In this document: piece after piece, positions 9,415-18,505 of the stretch | Numbering within the stretch: position 1 is the stretch's first letter | How the letters are laid out: each line of letters opens with the position of its first letter | Assembly (NCBI GenBank): GCA_944326035.1 | Contig: CALVCS010000012.1 | Coordinates: 69,534-116,575 of the forward strand | Length of the DNA: 47,042 nt | Reading direction: 5' to 3' | Origin: an uncultured Alistipes sp. | GTDB taxonomy: Bacteria > Bacteroidota > Bacteroidia > Bacteroidales > Rikenellaceae | Translations under genes and position numbers: made by a program | Notes under the pieces: model-generated | The model's input: only the letters and a program-made list of their open reading frames with translations | What the model was told of the DNA's origin: nothing | Database searches by the model: none

Positions 9415-11724
9415 ATGACCTATATCAAACGCATAATTACCCTTTTTATGGTGTTGTCGGCCGGGATACTGTCGGCGCAACGTGTGGGTGTGGTGTTGAG
9501 TGGCGGGGGAGCCAAAGGGCTCTATCACATAGGGGTGCTGCGTGCGCTGGAGGAGAATGGCATTCCGATCGATTATGTGGCGGGAACCTCTATGGGGGCG
9601 ATTATCGGGGGGTTGTATGCGGCCGGGTATTCGCCCGAGGAGATGGCGACCATTTTTCAGTCCGATCAGGTGGGAGATTGGATGTCGGGTCGGATTGACG
9701 ATCGCTATATTTTCTATTTCAAAAAGGCCCGACCCACGGCGGCGATGTTGACCTTGCGGATCGATCCTGAAAGCCGGGAAGGAAGCCATAACAACCAGTC
9801 GCGGTTGCATATTCCCACCCATTTGATTCCGTCGACCCAGTTGGATATGGCGTTTATCGAATTTTTTGCGGGGCCGAATGCCGAATGCGGGGGTAATTTC
9901 GACAATTTGTTCGTTCCGTTCCGCTGTATTGCGACCGATGCGGCGGCGCGTAAAGAGGTGGTCTATCGGAGTGGCGATTTGGGAAAGGCCATTCGGGCTT
10001 CGATGACGATACCTTTGGTATTCAAACCGTTAAAACAGGATTCGACCCTCTTGTACGATGGCGGTATCTATAATAACTTTCCCTGGCAGGTGTTGGAGGA
10101 GGATTTTGCGCCCGACATTCTGATCGGGAGCAAATGCGTGTCGGGCAACAGTAAACCCGATGAGGAGAATGTGGTCGAACAGATCTCGACCCTGACGATG
10201 ATGCATACCGATTATTCGCTGCCCGGAGAGGAGGATATCATGATCGAGCATGTGTTCGACGATGTCGGGATTTTGGATTTTGCCAAGGCGGAGTACATTA
10301 TCAGTCGCGGTTATAGCGATGCGATCGATGCCATGCCGATGATTCGGGAACGCATTACCCGGCGGGTCGATACCGTGGAGTTGGAGGCGCGACGGGTGCA
10401 GTTCCGGCAGGCCGAGCCGCCGCTGCGGTTTGACGAATACGAGATCACCGGCCTCAATGCCCATCAGACCGATTATGTGGAGCGGATGCTGCGCCTCAAT
10501 CCGAAATCGGGCGGGAAAGAGGATTTCAACTTCGAACAGTTTCGGGCCGAGTATTTCAAGATGTTGTCGGAGGGGGATATCGAGGGCGATTTTCCGCAAG
10601 TGACCTACAACGATACAACGGGCCGCTTCAAGCTGACGCTCAATCTACACACCAAGCCCAGTTTCAAGGTGTTGGTGGGGGGAAATATCTCGTCGACCTC
10701 GATGAATCAGGCCTATGTGGGGTTGGAGTACAAACGTATCGGTCGCAGTGCTCAAACCTATTGGCTGGATGGTTACATCAGCGCGCTGTATTCGTCGGCA
10801 CAGTTGGGGAACCGCATCGACTTCTTTTTGGGAAAACGTTTGGCCCTCGAGTATAGCCTCAATTATAACCACTACAACTACTTTAAAAGCGATTTCGGAG
10901 GCCTGGGTAATAAAAACGATCTGTTTTACAACAAATTCGGGGATCTTTATTTGGCGACAGGGGTCAGTTTTCCGACCAGCCGCTCCACCAAATTTGCCAT
11001 CCGGGCCCATCTGGGCCGGGACCACTTCCGGTATTACAACATTCCGAATTATGTCGATGAGGATGTGATGGACCACTCCAGCTTTCTGTTTGTGGGGGCC
11101 CAGGCCGAATTCGACCGCAATAGCCTGAATTATCTGATGTATCCGACACGGGGGATTCGGCAAAGTTTGTCGGTGATCTATGTTTCGGGGCGGGAGAATT
11201 ATTACCCCGGAACGACCGCGTCGATTTCCGGTCTGCGTCAGCACAATCGTCATTGGTTCGGGGCGCGGTTCGTGCGCGAAAATTACTTCCCGTTGGGCAA
11301 GTGGTTTACGTTGGGGTATCTGTTGGAAGGGGTGTGGACCAACCAGCCGAATTTTGCCAACCCGAACGTGCCGAACATGGTTTCGCCGGCCTTTACGCCG
11401 ACCCATCACAGTTACCTGGTCTATCTGGAAGATTTCCGCAGCCGCTCGTTTGTGGGGGCGGGGCTGATTCCGATTTTCGAATTCGGTCCCCGGTTCTATT
11501 GGAAAAACAGTGTGTACGCCTTTCTGCCCGACGATGTGAACAAAACCAAAGGGTCGATTCGTAAACGGATGCGCTATATTTTCAACTCTTCGCTGGTCTA
11601 CCAAACCCCGATCGGACCGGTGGCTTTGAGTTTCTCGAAATACGATGCGACCAGCAACCACAATTGGTTCTTGACCTTTAACTTCGGTTTCACGATCTTC
11701 AATCGCAAAGGAACATTTTATTAA
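9415..11724 (+). CDS. Patatin-like phospholipase fused to an outer-membrane beta-barrel
   Basis: A 769-residue protein with a signal peptide (1-21, cleavage after ILSA). The patatin domain shows the oxyanion loop SGGGAKGLYHIGVL, the nucleophile elbow GTSMG (Ser about 60) and the DGG motif (about 215-217), which form the Ser-Asp dyad of a serine lipase. After a POTRA-like linker (about 345-425, DEYEITGLNAHQTDYVERML) comes a region rich in alternating aromatic strands, which looks like an Omp85/surface-antigen barrel (about 430-769) ending in Phe-Tyr after the strand WFLTFNFGFTIF. This matches PlpD-type type Vd autotransporters, although the barrel is longer than a minimal 16-strand unit. The start MTYIKRI was chosen because it gives the signal peptide. 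It is divergent from pheS. Confidence 0.9.
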   Translation: MTYIKRIITLFMVLSAGILSAQRVGVVLSGGGAKGLYHIGVLRALEENGIPIDYVAGTSMGAIIGGLYAAGYSPEEMATIFQSDQVGDWMSGRIDDRYIFYFKKARPTAAMLTLRIDPESREGSHNNQSRLHIPTHLIPSTQLDMAFIEFFAGPNAECGGNFDNLFVPFRCIATDAAARKEVVYRSGDLGKAIRASMTIPLVFKPLKQDSTLLYDGGIYNNFPWQVLEEDFAPDILIGSKCVSGNSKPDEENVVEQISTLTMMHTDYSLPGEEDIMIEHVFDDVGILDFAKAEYIISRGYSDAIDAMPMIRERITRRVDTVELEARRVQFRQAEPPLRFDEYEITGLNAHQTDYVERMLRLNPKSGGKEDFNFEQFRAEYFKMLSEGDIEGDFPQVTYNDTTGRFKLTLNLHTKPSFKVLVGGNISSTSMNQAYVGLEYKRIGRSAQTYWLDGYISALYSSAQLGNRIDFFLGKRLALEYSLNYNHYNYFKSDFGGLGNKNDLFYNKFGDLYLATGVSFPTSRSTKFAIRAHLGRDHFRYYNIPNYVDEDVMDHSSFLFVGAQAEFDRNSLNYLMYPTRGIRQSLSVIYVSGRENYYPGTTASISGLRQHNRHWFGARFVRENYFPLGKWFTLGYLLEGVWTNQPNFANPNVPNMVSPAFTPTHHSYLVYLEDFRSRSFVGAGLIPIFEFGPRFYWKNSVYAFLPDDVNKTKGSIRKRMRYIFNSSLVYQTPIGPVALSFSKYDATSNHNWFLTFNFGFTIFNRKGTFY

Positions 11725-11904
11725 TTAAGAGCGGGGAGGGGATAGTCAACAAGGAGGTAGTCAACAAGGGGGTGCAAGGAAAGTTGAGGAGAGAGCCCCT
11801 GTGAGGTCCGGGAGATGGGCGTGAAAAAGGGGCGATTGCAGGCTGTGCGGAAAGATGGAAACAGCTGAATGCGAGCGAGGTTTTTATTTTCCGAAAAAAA
11901 ATGT

Positions 11905-11912
11905 TATTTTTG
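11905..11912 (+). promoter_or_regulatory. Bacteroidota-type -7 box for efp
   Basis: TATTTTTG matches TAnnTTTG exactly and ends 22 bp before the efp ATG. A T-run about 20 bp upstream could serve as a weak -33 element. Confidence 0.5.
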
Positions 11913-11934
11913 CCCCACAAAAAATTTTAGCACA

Positions 11935-12501
11935 ATGGCCACAACTGCAGATCTGAAAAACGGAATGTGCATCGAACTCAATGGCAAAACCTATATGGTG
12001 GTTGAGTTCCAGCACGTTAAACCGGGCAAAGGACCCGCCTTTGTTCGCACCAAACTCAAAAACCTGGAAAACGGACGTACCATCGAAAATACCTTTACGG
12101 CCGGTGTCAACATCGAACCTGTGCGGGTGGAACGTCGTCCCTATCAATATCTGTACGAAGACGACATGGGGTGTAACTTCATGCATACCGAAACGTTCGA
12201 ACAGATTGTCATCGACCGCAATATGATTGAAAACTCTGACCTGATGAAAGAGGGCCAGATCGTGGAAGTGATGTTCCACACCGAAAAGGAAACGGTGTTG
12301 TCGGCTGAATTACCGCCGATCATCGATATGGAGGTGACCTACACTGAACCGGGAGTCAAAGGCGATACGGCATCGACCAACTCGCTCAAACCGGCTACGG
12401 TAGAAACCGGTGCCACGATCAAAGTGCCGCTGTTCATCCAGACCGGGGAAAAAATCCGGGTCGATACCCGTACGCGCGAATACTACGAACGCATTAAATA
12501 A
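11935..12501 (+). CDS. efp: Elongation factor P
   Basis: EF-P relieves ribosome stalling at polyproline stretches. The start [10 protein letters not shown] (11935) gives 188 residues, exactly the family length, with the three beta-barrel domains: KOW-like (about 1-65), EF-P/YeiP central (about 70-125) and C-terminal OB (about 130-188, [17 protein letters not shown] ... [11 protein letters not shown]). The domain I loop reads [10 protein letters not shown], so the residue that is modified in other species is Lys (about 32). No modification enzyme such as EpmA/EpmB or YmfI is in view. It is monocistronic, with a -7 box at 11905 and a strong terminator at 12571. Confidence 0.97.
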   Translation: MATTADLKNGMCIELNGKTYMVVEFQHVKPGKGPAFVRTKLKNLENGRTIENTFTAGVNIEPVRVERRPYQYLYEDDMGCNFMHTETFEQIVIDRNMIENSDLMKEGQIVEVMFHTEKETVLSAELPPIIDMEVTYTEPGVKGDTASTNSLKPATVETGATIKVPLFIQTGEKIRVDTRTREYYERIK

Positions 12502-12570
12502 ACCAGCGAACGGGACGGGCGGAGCAGATCCGAAAGGATTGAATCGGCTCGCGTTCAAAAAGAGTAAAAG

Positions 12571-12595
12571 GCTGACCCTCGGGTCAGCTTTTTTT
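12571..12595 (+). terminator. Intrinsic terminator after efp
   Basis: GCTGACCC-TC-GGGTCAGC is a perfect 8-bp stem, followed by seven T residues. The tight 2-nt nominal loop probably opens to 4 nt. Confidence 0.85.
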
Positions 12596-12898
12596 ATGGA
12601 GTCCGATTTTGAGGAGATTGCTGATGGAGGCTCTTGGGTGGCGAAGTTTGGGGAAAGCGGCCGGAATTTTCCGGGAGGACCGGAGCCGTGGGTGGGGTTC
12701 GATCTTTGGGCGGAGGATGTAGCTTTTGAAGGGGAGAAATTTTCCAGGAGGATGGGGCGACGGGGAGATTCGAAAGGAGGATATCCTAGGAAAACTCCGA
12801 ATCACTTTCAGTACAGTGACAGCTCGTCCACCTACCGGGAAACAGCGTTGGACGCCGAAGCGCTTTCTTCGGGAAGGAGGACCATCCGTTCGGATTGT
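12596..12898. other. Gene-free interval efp-mtgA
   Basis: About 300 bp between convergent genes. It is purine-rich on the plus strand (repeated GGAGG/GGGGA words), with no supported coding frame, RNA gene or strong hairpin. Confidence 0.5.
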
Positions 12899-13573
12899 TT
12901 ACAGCTCGATGGGAGGGAGTTTGGTCATCAAGTTTCGCACCCGAGCCGCCCGTCGAACCATATAAGAGGAGGGCGTTTCGAGCTTCATGCGTAGCGGATT
13001 GGGCAGCACGGTGGCGATCATCGACGCCTCGTGCGGATTGAGTTCCGACGCCCGTTTGTCATAGACACGGCGAGCGGGCGCCTCGACACCGTACATGTTT
13101 TCTCCGGTTTCGATCACATTGAGGTAGACCTCCATGATCCGATGTTTGCCCCAGATCGCTTCGATCAAAACGGTGTAATAGGCCTCGATTCCTTTGCGGA
13201 TCCAGTTACGATGGGGCAGGCAAAAGACATTTTTGGCGGTTTGTTGGGAGATGGTACTTCCGCCCCGGATACGATCACCCTCCCGGTTCTCTTCCAGAGC
13301 CTGGTTGATCGCCTCCCAGTCGAACCCGTGGTGGGTACAGAAGTGATTGTCTTCGGTGGCGATCACGGCCCGGATCATGGTCGGATTGATCTGCTCGAGC
13401 GACACCCAGTTCGAACGAATGTCAAAACCCTTGTCCGGGAAATTTTCCACCATACGCAATACTTTCAGCGGGGTGACCGTTACCGGCAGAAAACGCAACA
13501 GCACCACGGCCCCCACCGAAAAGGTGAATCCGAAAATAGCCAGATAAATCAAGAGTCGAACCAGGTATCGCAT
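12899..13573 (-). CDS. mtgA: Monofunctional biosynthetic peptidoglycan transglycosylase
   Basis: A 224-residue GT51 glycosyltransferase that polymerises lipid II into glycan strands without a transpeptidase domain. A transmembrane helix at about 7-28 anchors it in the inner membrane. GT51 motifs are present in order: IATEDNHFCTHHGFD (catalytic Glu), GGSTISQQTAKNVF, RKGIEAYYTVLIEAIWGKHRIMEVYLN (anchors) and the AARRVYDK region. The start MRYLVRLL at 13573 keeps the membrane anchor. An exact -7 box, TAATTTTG, lies only 4 bp upstream of the ATG, so the message may be leaderless or nearly so. It is divergent from nifJ. Confidence 0.93.
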   Translation of the reverse strand: MRYLVRLLIYLAIFGFTFSVGAVVLLRFLPVTVTPLKVLRMVENFPDKGFDIRSNWVSLEQINPTMIRAVIATEDNHFCTHHGFDWEAINQALEENREGDRIRGGSTISQQTAKNVFCLPHRNWIRKGIEAYYTVLIEAIWGKHRIMEVYLNVIETGENMYGVEAPARRVYDKRASELNPHEASMIATVLPNPLRMKLETPSSYMVRRAARVRNLMTKLPPIEL

Positions 13574-13577
13574 GGCA

Positions 13578-13585
13578 CAAAATTA
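13578..13585 (-). promoter_or_regulatory. -7 box abutting the mtgA start
   Basis: On the minus strand the sequence reads TAATTTTG, a perfect TAnnTTTG match, and it ends 4 bp before the ATG. If used, transcription would begin at or inside the start codon region. Confidence 0.35.
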
Positions 13586-13652
13586 GTAGGAAAATCGGAA
13601 AATCCCCCCATTTATTCTCGGAACAGAGGATAGGTTTCCAAGAATAAGTCGT

Positions 13653-13660
13653 ATATTTGC
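13653..13660 (+). promoter_or_regulatory. -7 box for nifJ
   Basis: TATATTTG is a perfect TAnnTTTG match, 70 bp upstream of the nifJ ATG. TTTCC at 13636-13640 is a possible weak upstream element, but its spacing is short. Confidence 0.5.
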
Positions 13661-13730
13661 ACAAATTCGTATCTGACCTTAGATATAAGCAACTTACTGA
13701 AAACTCCAATAAATTTCTCATTTTTTCAAA

Positions 13731-16700
13731 ATGGCACAGAAAAAATTTATCACATGCGACGGTAACTACGCGGCGGCGCATATCGCTTACATGTTCAGCG
13801 AGGTGGCTGCGATTTACCCCATTACCCCCTCTTCGACCATGGCGGAATACGTGGACGAATGGGCAGCCAAAGGCCGGAAAAATATTTTCGGTGAAACTGT
13901 CAAAGTGGTGGAAATGCAGTCTGAAGCCGGTGCGGCTGGAGCCGTTCACGGTTCTTTGCAGAGCGGTGCGCTCACCACGACGTTTACGGCCTCTCAGGGT
14001 CTGTTGCTGATGATTCCGAATATGTACAAGATCGCCGGGGAATTGTTGCCGGGCGTGTTCCATGTATCGGCCCGTGCCTTGGCAGCGCAGAGTCTGTCGA
14101 TCTTCGGGGACCATCAGGACGTGATGGCGACTCGTCAGACGGGTTTTGCCATGCTGGCAACCAGCAGCGTACAGGAAGTGATGGACCTGGCAGGGTTGGC
14201 TCACATCCTGGCCATCAAATCGCGGGTTCCGTTCCTGCACTTCTTCGACGGGTTCCGTACTTCGCACGAAATCCAGAAAGTCGAACTGATGGACGAAGAA
14301 GCTTTGGCCGCGATGTTGGATAGAGATGCCTTGGCGGCTTTCCGTCAACGTGCGCTCAACCCCGAAACGCCGGTAACGCGCGGTACGGCTCAAAACCCGG
14401 ATATCTATTTCCAGAGCCGTGAAGCTGCCAACCGTTTCTACGATGCGATTCCCGATATGGCGGCTGAAGCCATGAAGCAGATCAGCCAGATCACCGGTCG
14501 TGAATACAAACCGTTCACCTACTACGGTCCGGCCGATGCCGACAAAGTGATCGTGGCTATGGGTTCGGTGACCGAAACCATCAAGGAAACCATCGACTAC
14601 CTGGCTACCAAAGGCGAAAAACTCGGCCTGATCACCGTCCACCTGTATCGTCCGTTCTCGGCCAAATACCTGTTGGATGTCGTTCCGGCCAGCGTAAAAC
14701 GGATCTGCGTGCTCGATCGCACCAAAGAACCGGGCGCCGGTGGCGATCCGCTCTACCTGGATGTGAAAGACGTCTTCTACGGTCGTGAAAATGCCCCGTT
14801 GATTATCGGAGGTCGCTACGGTCTGTCGTCCAAAGATACGACGCCGGCTCAGATGTTGGCCGTTTACGACAACCTCTGCGCTGCCGAACCCAAAAATCAG
14901 TTTACGGTCGGTATCGTGGATGACGTTACCTTCAAATCGCTGCCCGTGGGTGCTGAAATCAGTTTGGCCAAACCGGGTACGTTCGAAGCTGTCTTCTACG
15001 GGTTGGGTTCCGACGGTACGGTAGGGGCCAACAAAAACTCGATCAAGATCATCGGGGGTACTACCGATAAATATTGCCAGGCCTACTTCTCGTACGACTC
15101 GAAAAAGTCGGGGGGGTACACCGCTTCACACCTGCGTTTCGGGGATAAACCCATCACCTCGCCCTACCTGGTGACCACGCCTGACTTCGTGGCTTGCCAC
15201 GTACCTTCGTATGTCGACAAATACGACGTGCTCAAAGGGCTGAAAAAAGGCGGTAGCTTCCTGCTGAACAGCGTACACGACGTCGAAACGACCAAAGCGA
15301 CGCTGCCCGTTGCCATGAAAAAATACCTGGCCGAAAACCAGATCAATTTCTATATCATCAACGCTACGAAGATTGCCGAAGACCTCGGTTTGGGCTCTCG
15401 CACCAACACCATCATGCAGAGTGCCTTCTTCAAGATCGCGAACGTTATTCCGTTCGATGTAGCGGTTGAAGAGATGAAAAAGGCGATCTACAAATCGTAC
15501 GGTAAGAAAGGGGAAGACATCGTCAATATGAACTATGCCGCTGTCGAAAAAGGTGGCGCCGAAGTGGTGAAGGTAGACGTTCCGGCCGAATGGGCCAATC
15601 TGACCGTTACCGAAACCGCCAAGGTAGACGATGACGCTCCGGAATTTATCAAGAAGGTCGTTCGTCCAATCAACGCCCTGGCTGGCGACAGCCTGCCGGT
15701 AAGCGCCTTCCTGGGCCGCGAAGACGGTACCTGGGACAACGGTACGACGGCTTATGAAAAACGAGGCGTAGCCGTCAACGTTCCGGAATGGTTGTCGGAA
15801 AACTGTATCCAATGTAACCAATGTTCGTATGTCTGCCCGCACGCCGTGATTCGTCCCTTCCTGTTGACCGACGAAGAAGCCGCCGGGCTGAATGCTCCCA
15901 CGATCCAGGGTGTTGGCCCGACCAAAGCCTACAAATTCCGTATGCAGGTGAGCGTGCTTGACTGTACGGGTTGCAGCAACTGTGCGGATGTCTGCCCGGC
16001 TCCGAACAAGGCGCTGGTGATGAAACCGCTGGAAAGCCAGTTGGATCAGCAGAAAAACTGGGATTATCTGACCAAGAAAGTCGGCTACAAAGATACCGTC
16101 GTGGACAAGACCCGTATGGTGAAGAACAGCCAGTTCGCTCAACCGCTGTTCGAATTCTCGGGGGCTTGTGCCGGTTGCGGCGAAACGCCCTATATCAAGA
16201 CCATTACCCAGTTGTTCGGCGACCGTATGATGGTAGCCAATGCTACGGGTTGTAGTTCGATCTACGGGGGTTCGGCACCTTCGACGCCTTACTGCACCAA
16301 TGCCGAAGGCAAAGGTCCGGCTTGGGCCAACTCGCTGTTTGAAGACAACGCCGAATTCGGTCTGGGGATGCACCTGGGTGGCGAAAAGATGCGCGATCGT
16401 CTCGCCATGTTGATGAACGAATGCCTCGAAGGCACCGAATGCTCGGATGAAATCAAAGCCGTGATGAAAGAGTGGCTGGATGGCCGTAAGAGCAGTGCTG
16501 CCAGTGCTGCGGCTGCCGCTAAACTGGTTCCGATGCTGGAAGCTTGCGGTTGCGCTCAGGCCAAAGAAATCCTCGAATTGAAACACTACTTGGTAAAACG
16601 TTCGCAGTGGATCTTCGGGGGTGACGGTTGGGCCTACGATATCGGCTTCGGCGGGCTGGATCACGTATTGGCCTCAGGCGAAGATGTGAATGTGCTGGTA

Positions 16701-17282
16701 CTCGATACCGAAGTATACTCCAACACGGGTGGACAGTCTTCGAAAGCAACGCCGATCGGGGCTGTAGCAAAATTTGCTACCGCTGGTAAACGGGTTCGTA
16801 AGAAAGACCTGGGTGCGATCGCCATGACGTACGGTTATGTATACGTAGCTCAGGTATCGATCGGTGGCAGCCAGAACCAGTTGTTCAACGTACTGAAAGA
16901 AGCTGAAGCTTATCCGGGTCCTTCGCTGGTGATTGCCTACGCTCCTTGTATCAACCACGGAATCAAAGGCGGTATGACCCGCACCCAGACCGTGGGTAAG
17001 GAAGCCGTAGCTTGCGGATACTGGCATCTGTGGCACTACAACCCGCAGTTGGCGGAACAGGGTAAGAATCCTTTCGTTCTCGACTCGAAGGAACCCGATT
17101 GGAGCAAGTTCCAGGACTTCCTGAAGAAAGAAGTACGTTACACGTCGTTGATGAAGTCGTTCCCGACCGAAGCTCAGGAACTGTTCGATGCTTCGGAAGC
17201 GAATGCCAAATGGCGTTACAATATGTATAAACGCTATGCTGCGATGGATTATTCGTCGGCTGCCGAAGACGACAAGAAATAA
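13731..17282 (+). CDS. nifJ: Pyruvate:ferredoxin (flavodoxin) oxidoreductase, single chain
   Basis: A 1183-residue fused-subunit enzyme that oxidises pyruvate to acetyl-CoA and CO2 and passes the electrons to ferredoxin or flavodoxin, central to anaerobic fermentation. Domains in order are the pyruvate-binding domain (about 1-230, YPITPSSTMAEY), domains II/III (about 240-630), a bacterial ferredoxin insert with two CX2CX2CX3CP clusters (CIQCNQCSYVCP at about 690 and CTGCSNCADVCP at about 745), the proximal-cluster Cys pair CAGCGE (about 815) and the C-terminal thiamine-diphosphate domain (GDGWAYDIGFGGLDH, DTEVYSNTGGQSSKATP). Codon use is more biased than in its neighbours, as expected for a highly expressed gene. 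It is monocistronic, with its own promoter and a strong terminator. Confidence 0.98.
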   Translation: MAQKKFITCDGNYAAAHIAYMFSEVAAIYPITPSSTMAEYVDEWAAKGRKNIFGETVKVVEMQSEAGAAGAVHGSLQSGALTTTFTASQGLLLMIPNMYKIAGELLPGVFHVSARALAAQSLSIFGDHQDVMATRQTGFAMLATSSVQEVMDLAGLAHILAIKSRVPFLHFFDGFRTSHEIQKVELMDEEALAAMLDRDALAAFRQRALNPETPVTRGTAQNPDIYFQSREAANRFYDAIPDMAAEAMKQISQITGREYKPFTYYGPADADKVIVAMGSVTETIKETIDYLATKGEKLGLITVHLYRPFSAKYLLDVVPASVKRICVLDRTKEPGAGGDPLYLDVKDVFYGRENAPLIIGGRYGLSSKDTTPAQMLAVYDNLCAAEPKNQFTVGIVDDVTFKSLPVGAEISLAKPGTFEAVFYGLGSDGTVGANKNSIKIIGGTTDKYCQAYFSYDSKKSGGYTASHLRFGDKPITSPYLVTTPDFVACHVPSYVDKYDVLKGLKKGGSFLLNSVHDVETTKATLPVAMKKYLAENQINFYIINATKIAEDLGLGSRTNTIMQSAFFKIANVIPFDVAVEEMKKAIYKSYGKKGEDIVNMNYAAVEKGGAEVVKVDVPAEWANLTVTETAKVDDDAPEFIKKVVRPINALAGDSLPVSAFLGREDGTWDNGTTAYEKRGVAVNVPEWLSENCIQCNQCSYVCPHAVIRPFLLTDEEAAGLNAPTIQGVGPTKAYKFRMQVSVLDCTGCSNCADVCPAPNKALVMKPLESQLDQQKNWDYLTKKVGYKDTVVDKTRMVKNSQFAQPLFEFSGACAGCGETPYIKTITQLFGDRMMVANATGCSSIYGGSAPSTPYCTNAEGKGPAWANSLFEDNAEFGLGMHLGGEKMRDRLAMLMNECLEGTECSDEIKAVMKEWLDGRKSSAASAAAAAKLVPMLEACGCAQAKEILELKHYLVKRSQWIFGGDGWAYDIGFGGLDHVLASGEDVNVLVLDTEVYSNTGGQSSKATPIGAVAKFATAGKRVRKKDLGAIAMTYGYVYVAQVSIGGSQNQLFNVLKEAEAYPGPSLVIAYAPCINHGIKGGMTRTQTVGKEAVACGYWHLWHYNPQLAEQGKNPFVLDSKEPDWSKFQDFLKKEVRYTSLMKSFPTEAQELFDASEANAKWRYNMYKRYAAMDYSSAAEDDKK

Positions 17283-17300
17283 TTCGATCTGCACGCGATA

Positions 17301-17341
17301 AGAGAAGGGCTCCGATTCAATCGGAGCCCTTCTCTTTTTTT
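17301..17341 (+). terminator. Strong intrinsic terminator after nifJ
   Basis: AGAAGGGCTCCGATT pairs with AATCGGAGCCCTTCT across a short loop, followed by a seven-T run, 20 bp past the stop codon. Confidence 0.9.
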
Positions 17342-17664
17342 CGATCCGGTAGGAGGATTTCGTGCGGGAGGGATAAGGGCCGCTGCGAGACAGAATCCAC
17401 GGCAGGTAGGGGCGCCGAAGGTGGAAAAACGAAAGGGGGCGAAAGAGCAAGGGACGTCGGGGCAGAGGTGCATTTTACAGGATGGCACAGGAGGAGGTTG
17501 GTTCGGTTCGTGTGTGAGAATTTGTGACAAGGTGGACGGAAAATGAATAAAAATCATACAAAATGGACGTTTTTTGAGGTATAAAAAGACTGTATATTCG
17601 ATTTTTATCGCAATTTGGAGGATTGAATCGGGCAATGTCGCTCTGATTGAATATACCCAAAGAG
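17342..17664. other. Gene-free interval upstream of the invertase
   Basis: The first half is GC- and purine-rich without features. The second half (17515-17664) is AT-rich and holds the 8-bp inverted repeat GTATATTC (17592-17599) / GAATATAC (17649-17656), the direct repeat GATTGAAT (17631-17638 and 17645-17652, approximate), and TATATTCG (17593-17600), which misses the -7 consensus by one base. Confidence 0.5.
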
Positions 17665-18309
17665 ATGATTATAGGTTATTTAAGAGTCAGTACGGGGAAG
17701 CAGCACCCGGCAAATCAGCAAGATGAAATCCGGCGTTTTGCCGAGAGTCGCCATTTGACGGTCGACCGATGGGTTACTGAGATTGCCAGCGGCCAAACGC
17801 AAGGAAAAAATCGGAAACTCGGTCTGTTGCTTCGGCAGATGAAGCAGGGCGATACGTTGATCGTTACGGAGATTTCGCGGTTGAGTCGCACCCTGACCGA
17901 TCTTATGGCGATCATGGGGCAGTGTCTGCACCGGGAGATCAATCTGTATACGACCAAAGAGGGGTATTCGTTTGACAATAGCATTAACAGTAAGGTGTTG
18001 TGTTTTGCCTTCGGTTTGGTGGCGGAGATCGAACGCAATCTGATCTCGATGCGGACCCGGGAGGCGTTGGCGTTGCGGAAATCGAACGGGGTTGTTTTGG
18101 GGCGGCGGAAAGGCAGCTACACCAAGCAAAATCGCTTAATTGAGCATCGAGCTACGATCCTTCGGATGTTGGCTCAGGGAGAGACGATCGCGGCCGTATG
18201 TCGGAAATACGAGGTGTCGCGGGATACGTTTCTGCGGTTTCGGCAGGGTGATCCGGCCATTCAGAAGGTGATTGCCCGGCAACAACAGAAGCGCCTCGTG
18301 CAACGATGA
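17665..18309 (+). CDS. Mpi-type serine site-specific recombinase (DNA invertase)
   Basis: A 214-residue small serine recombinase. The resolvase domain (about 1-140) has the nucleophile Ser9 in YLRVSTGKQ, then EISRLSRTLTDLMAIM and VAEIERNLISMRTREALALRK. A C-terminal HTH (about 160-205, AAVCRKYEVSRDTFLRF) binds the recombination site. From memory, the pattern is very close to Bacteroides fragilis Mpi, the master invertase that flips many promoter segments for surface polysaccharides. I prefer the ATG at 17665 (MIIGYLRV) to the in-frame TTG at 17647. No obvious long invertible segment flanks it, so it probably acts at distant sites. It is convergent with a fimbrillin-like gene. Confidence 0.92.
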   Translation: MIIGYLRVSTGKQHPANQQDEIRRFAESRHLTVDRWVTEIASGQTQGKNRKLGLLLRQMKQGDTLIVTEISRLSRTLTDLMAIMGQCLHREINLYTTKEGYSFDNSINSKVLCFAFGLVAEIERNLISMRTREALALRKSNGVVLGRRKGSYTKQNRLIEHRATILRMLAQGETIAAVCRKYEVSRDTFLRFRQGDPAIQKVIARQQQKRLVQR

Positions 18310-18433
18310 GGAGTCGTTAGCGAGCCGCTATACTTCCGACGTGTGCAATGGTTTTCGATCCCGCATCGGCTCATGTCGATGAATTGAGAAGTTGATACTG
18401 TGAGGAGCTGACGGATCGAAGAGCCGACGAACC

Positions 18434-18469
18434 AACAAGGCCTGTTACGAAAATTGTACAGGCCTTGTT
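18434..18469. terminator. Hairpin between convergent invertase and fimbrillin-like genes
   Basis: AACAAGGCCTGT (18434-18445) pairs perfectly with ACAGGCCTTGTT (18458-18469) across a 12-nt loop. The T-tracts are short (GTTCGTT), so it is a plausible but not ideal bidirectional terminator. Confidence 0.6.
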
Positions 18470-18505
18470 CGTTATGACGCGTGTGAGCGGAAGATGTGAA
18501 GACGA

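Noticed and set aside
10645..11661. 338-codon open frame antisense to the patatin gene
   Set aside because: Arg/His/Pro-rich shadow translation, no domain, opposite a full-length gene.
15126..16664. 512-codon open frame antisense to nifJ
   Set aside because: It results from the strong codon bias of nifJ; the protein has no recognisable domain.
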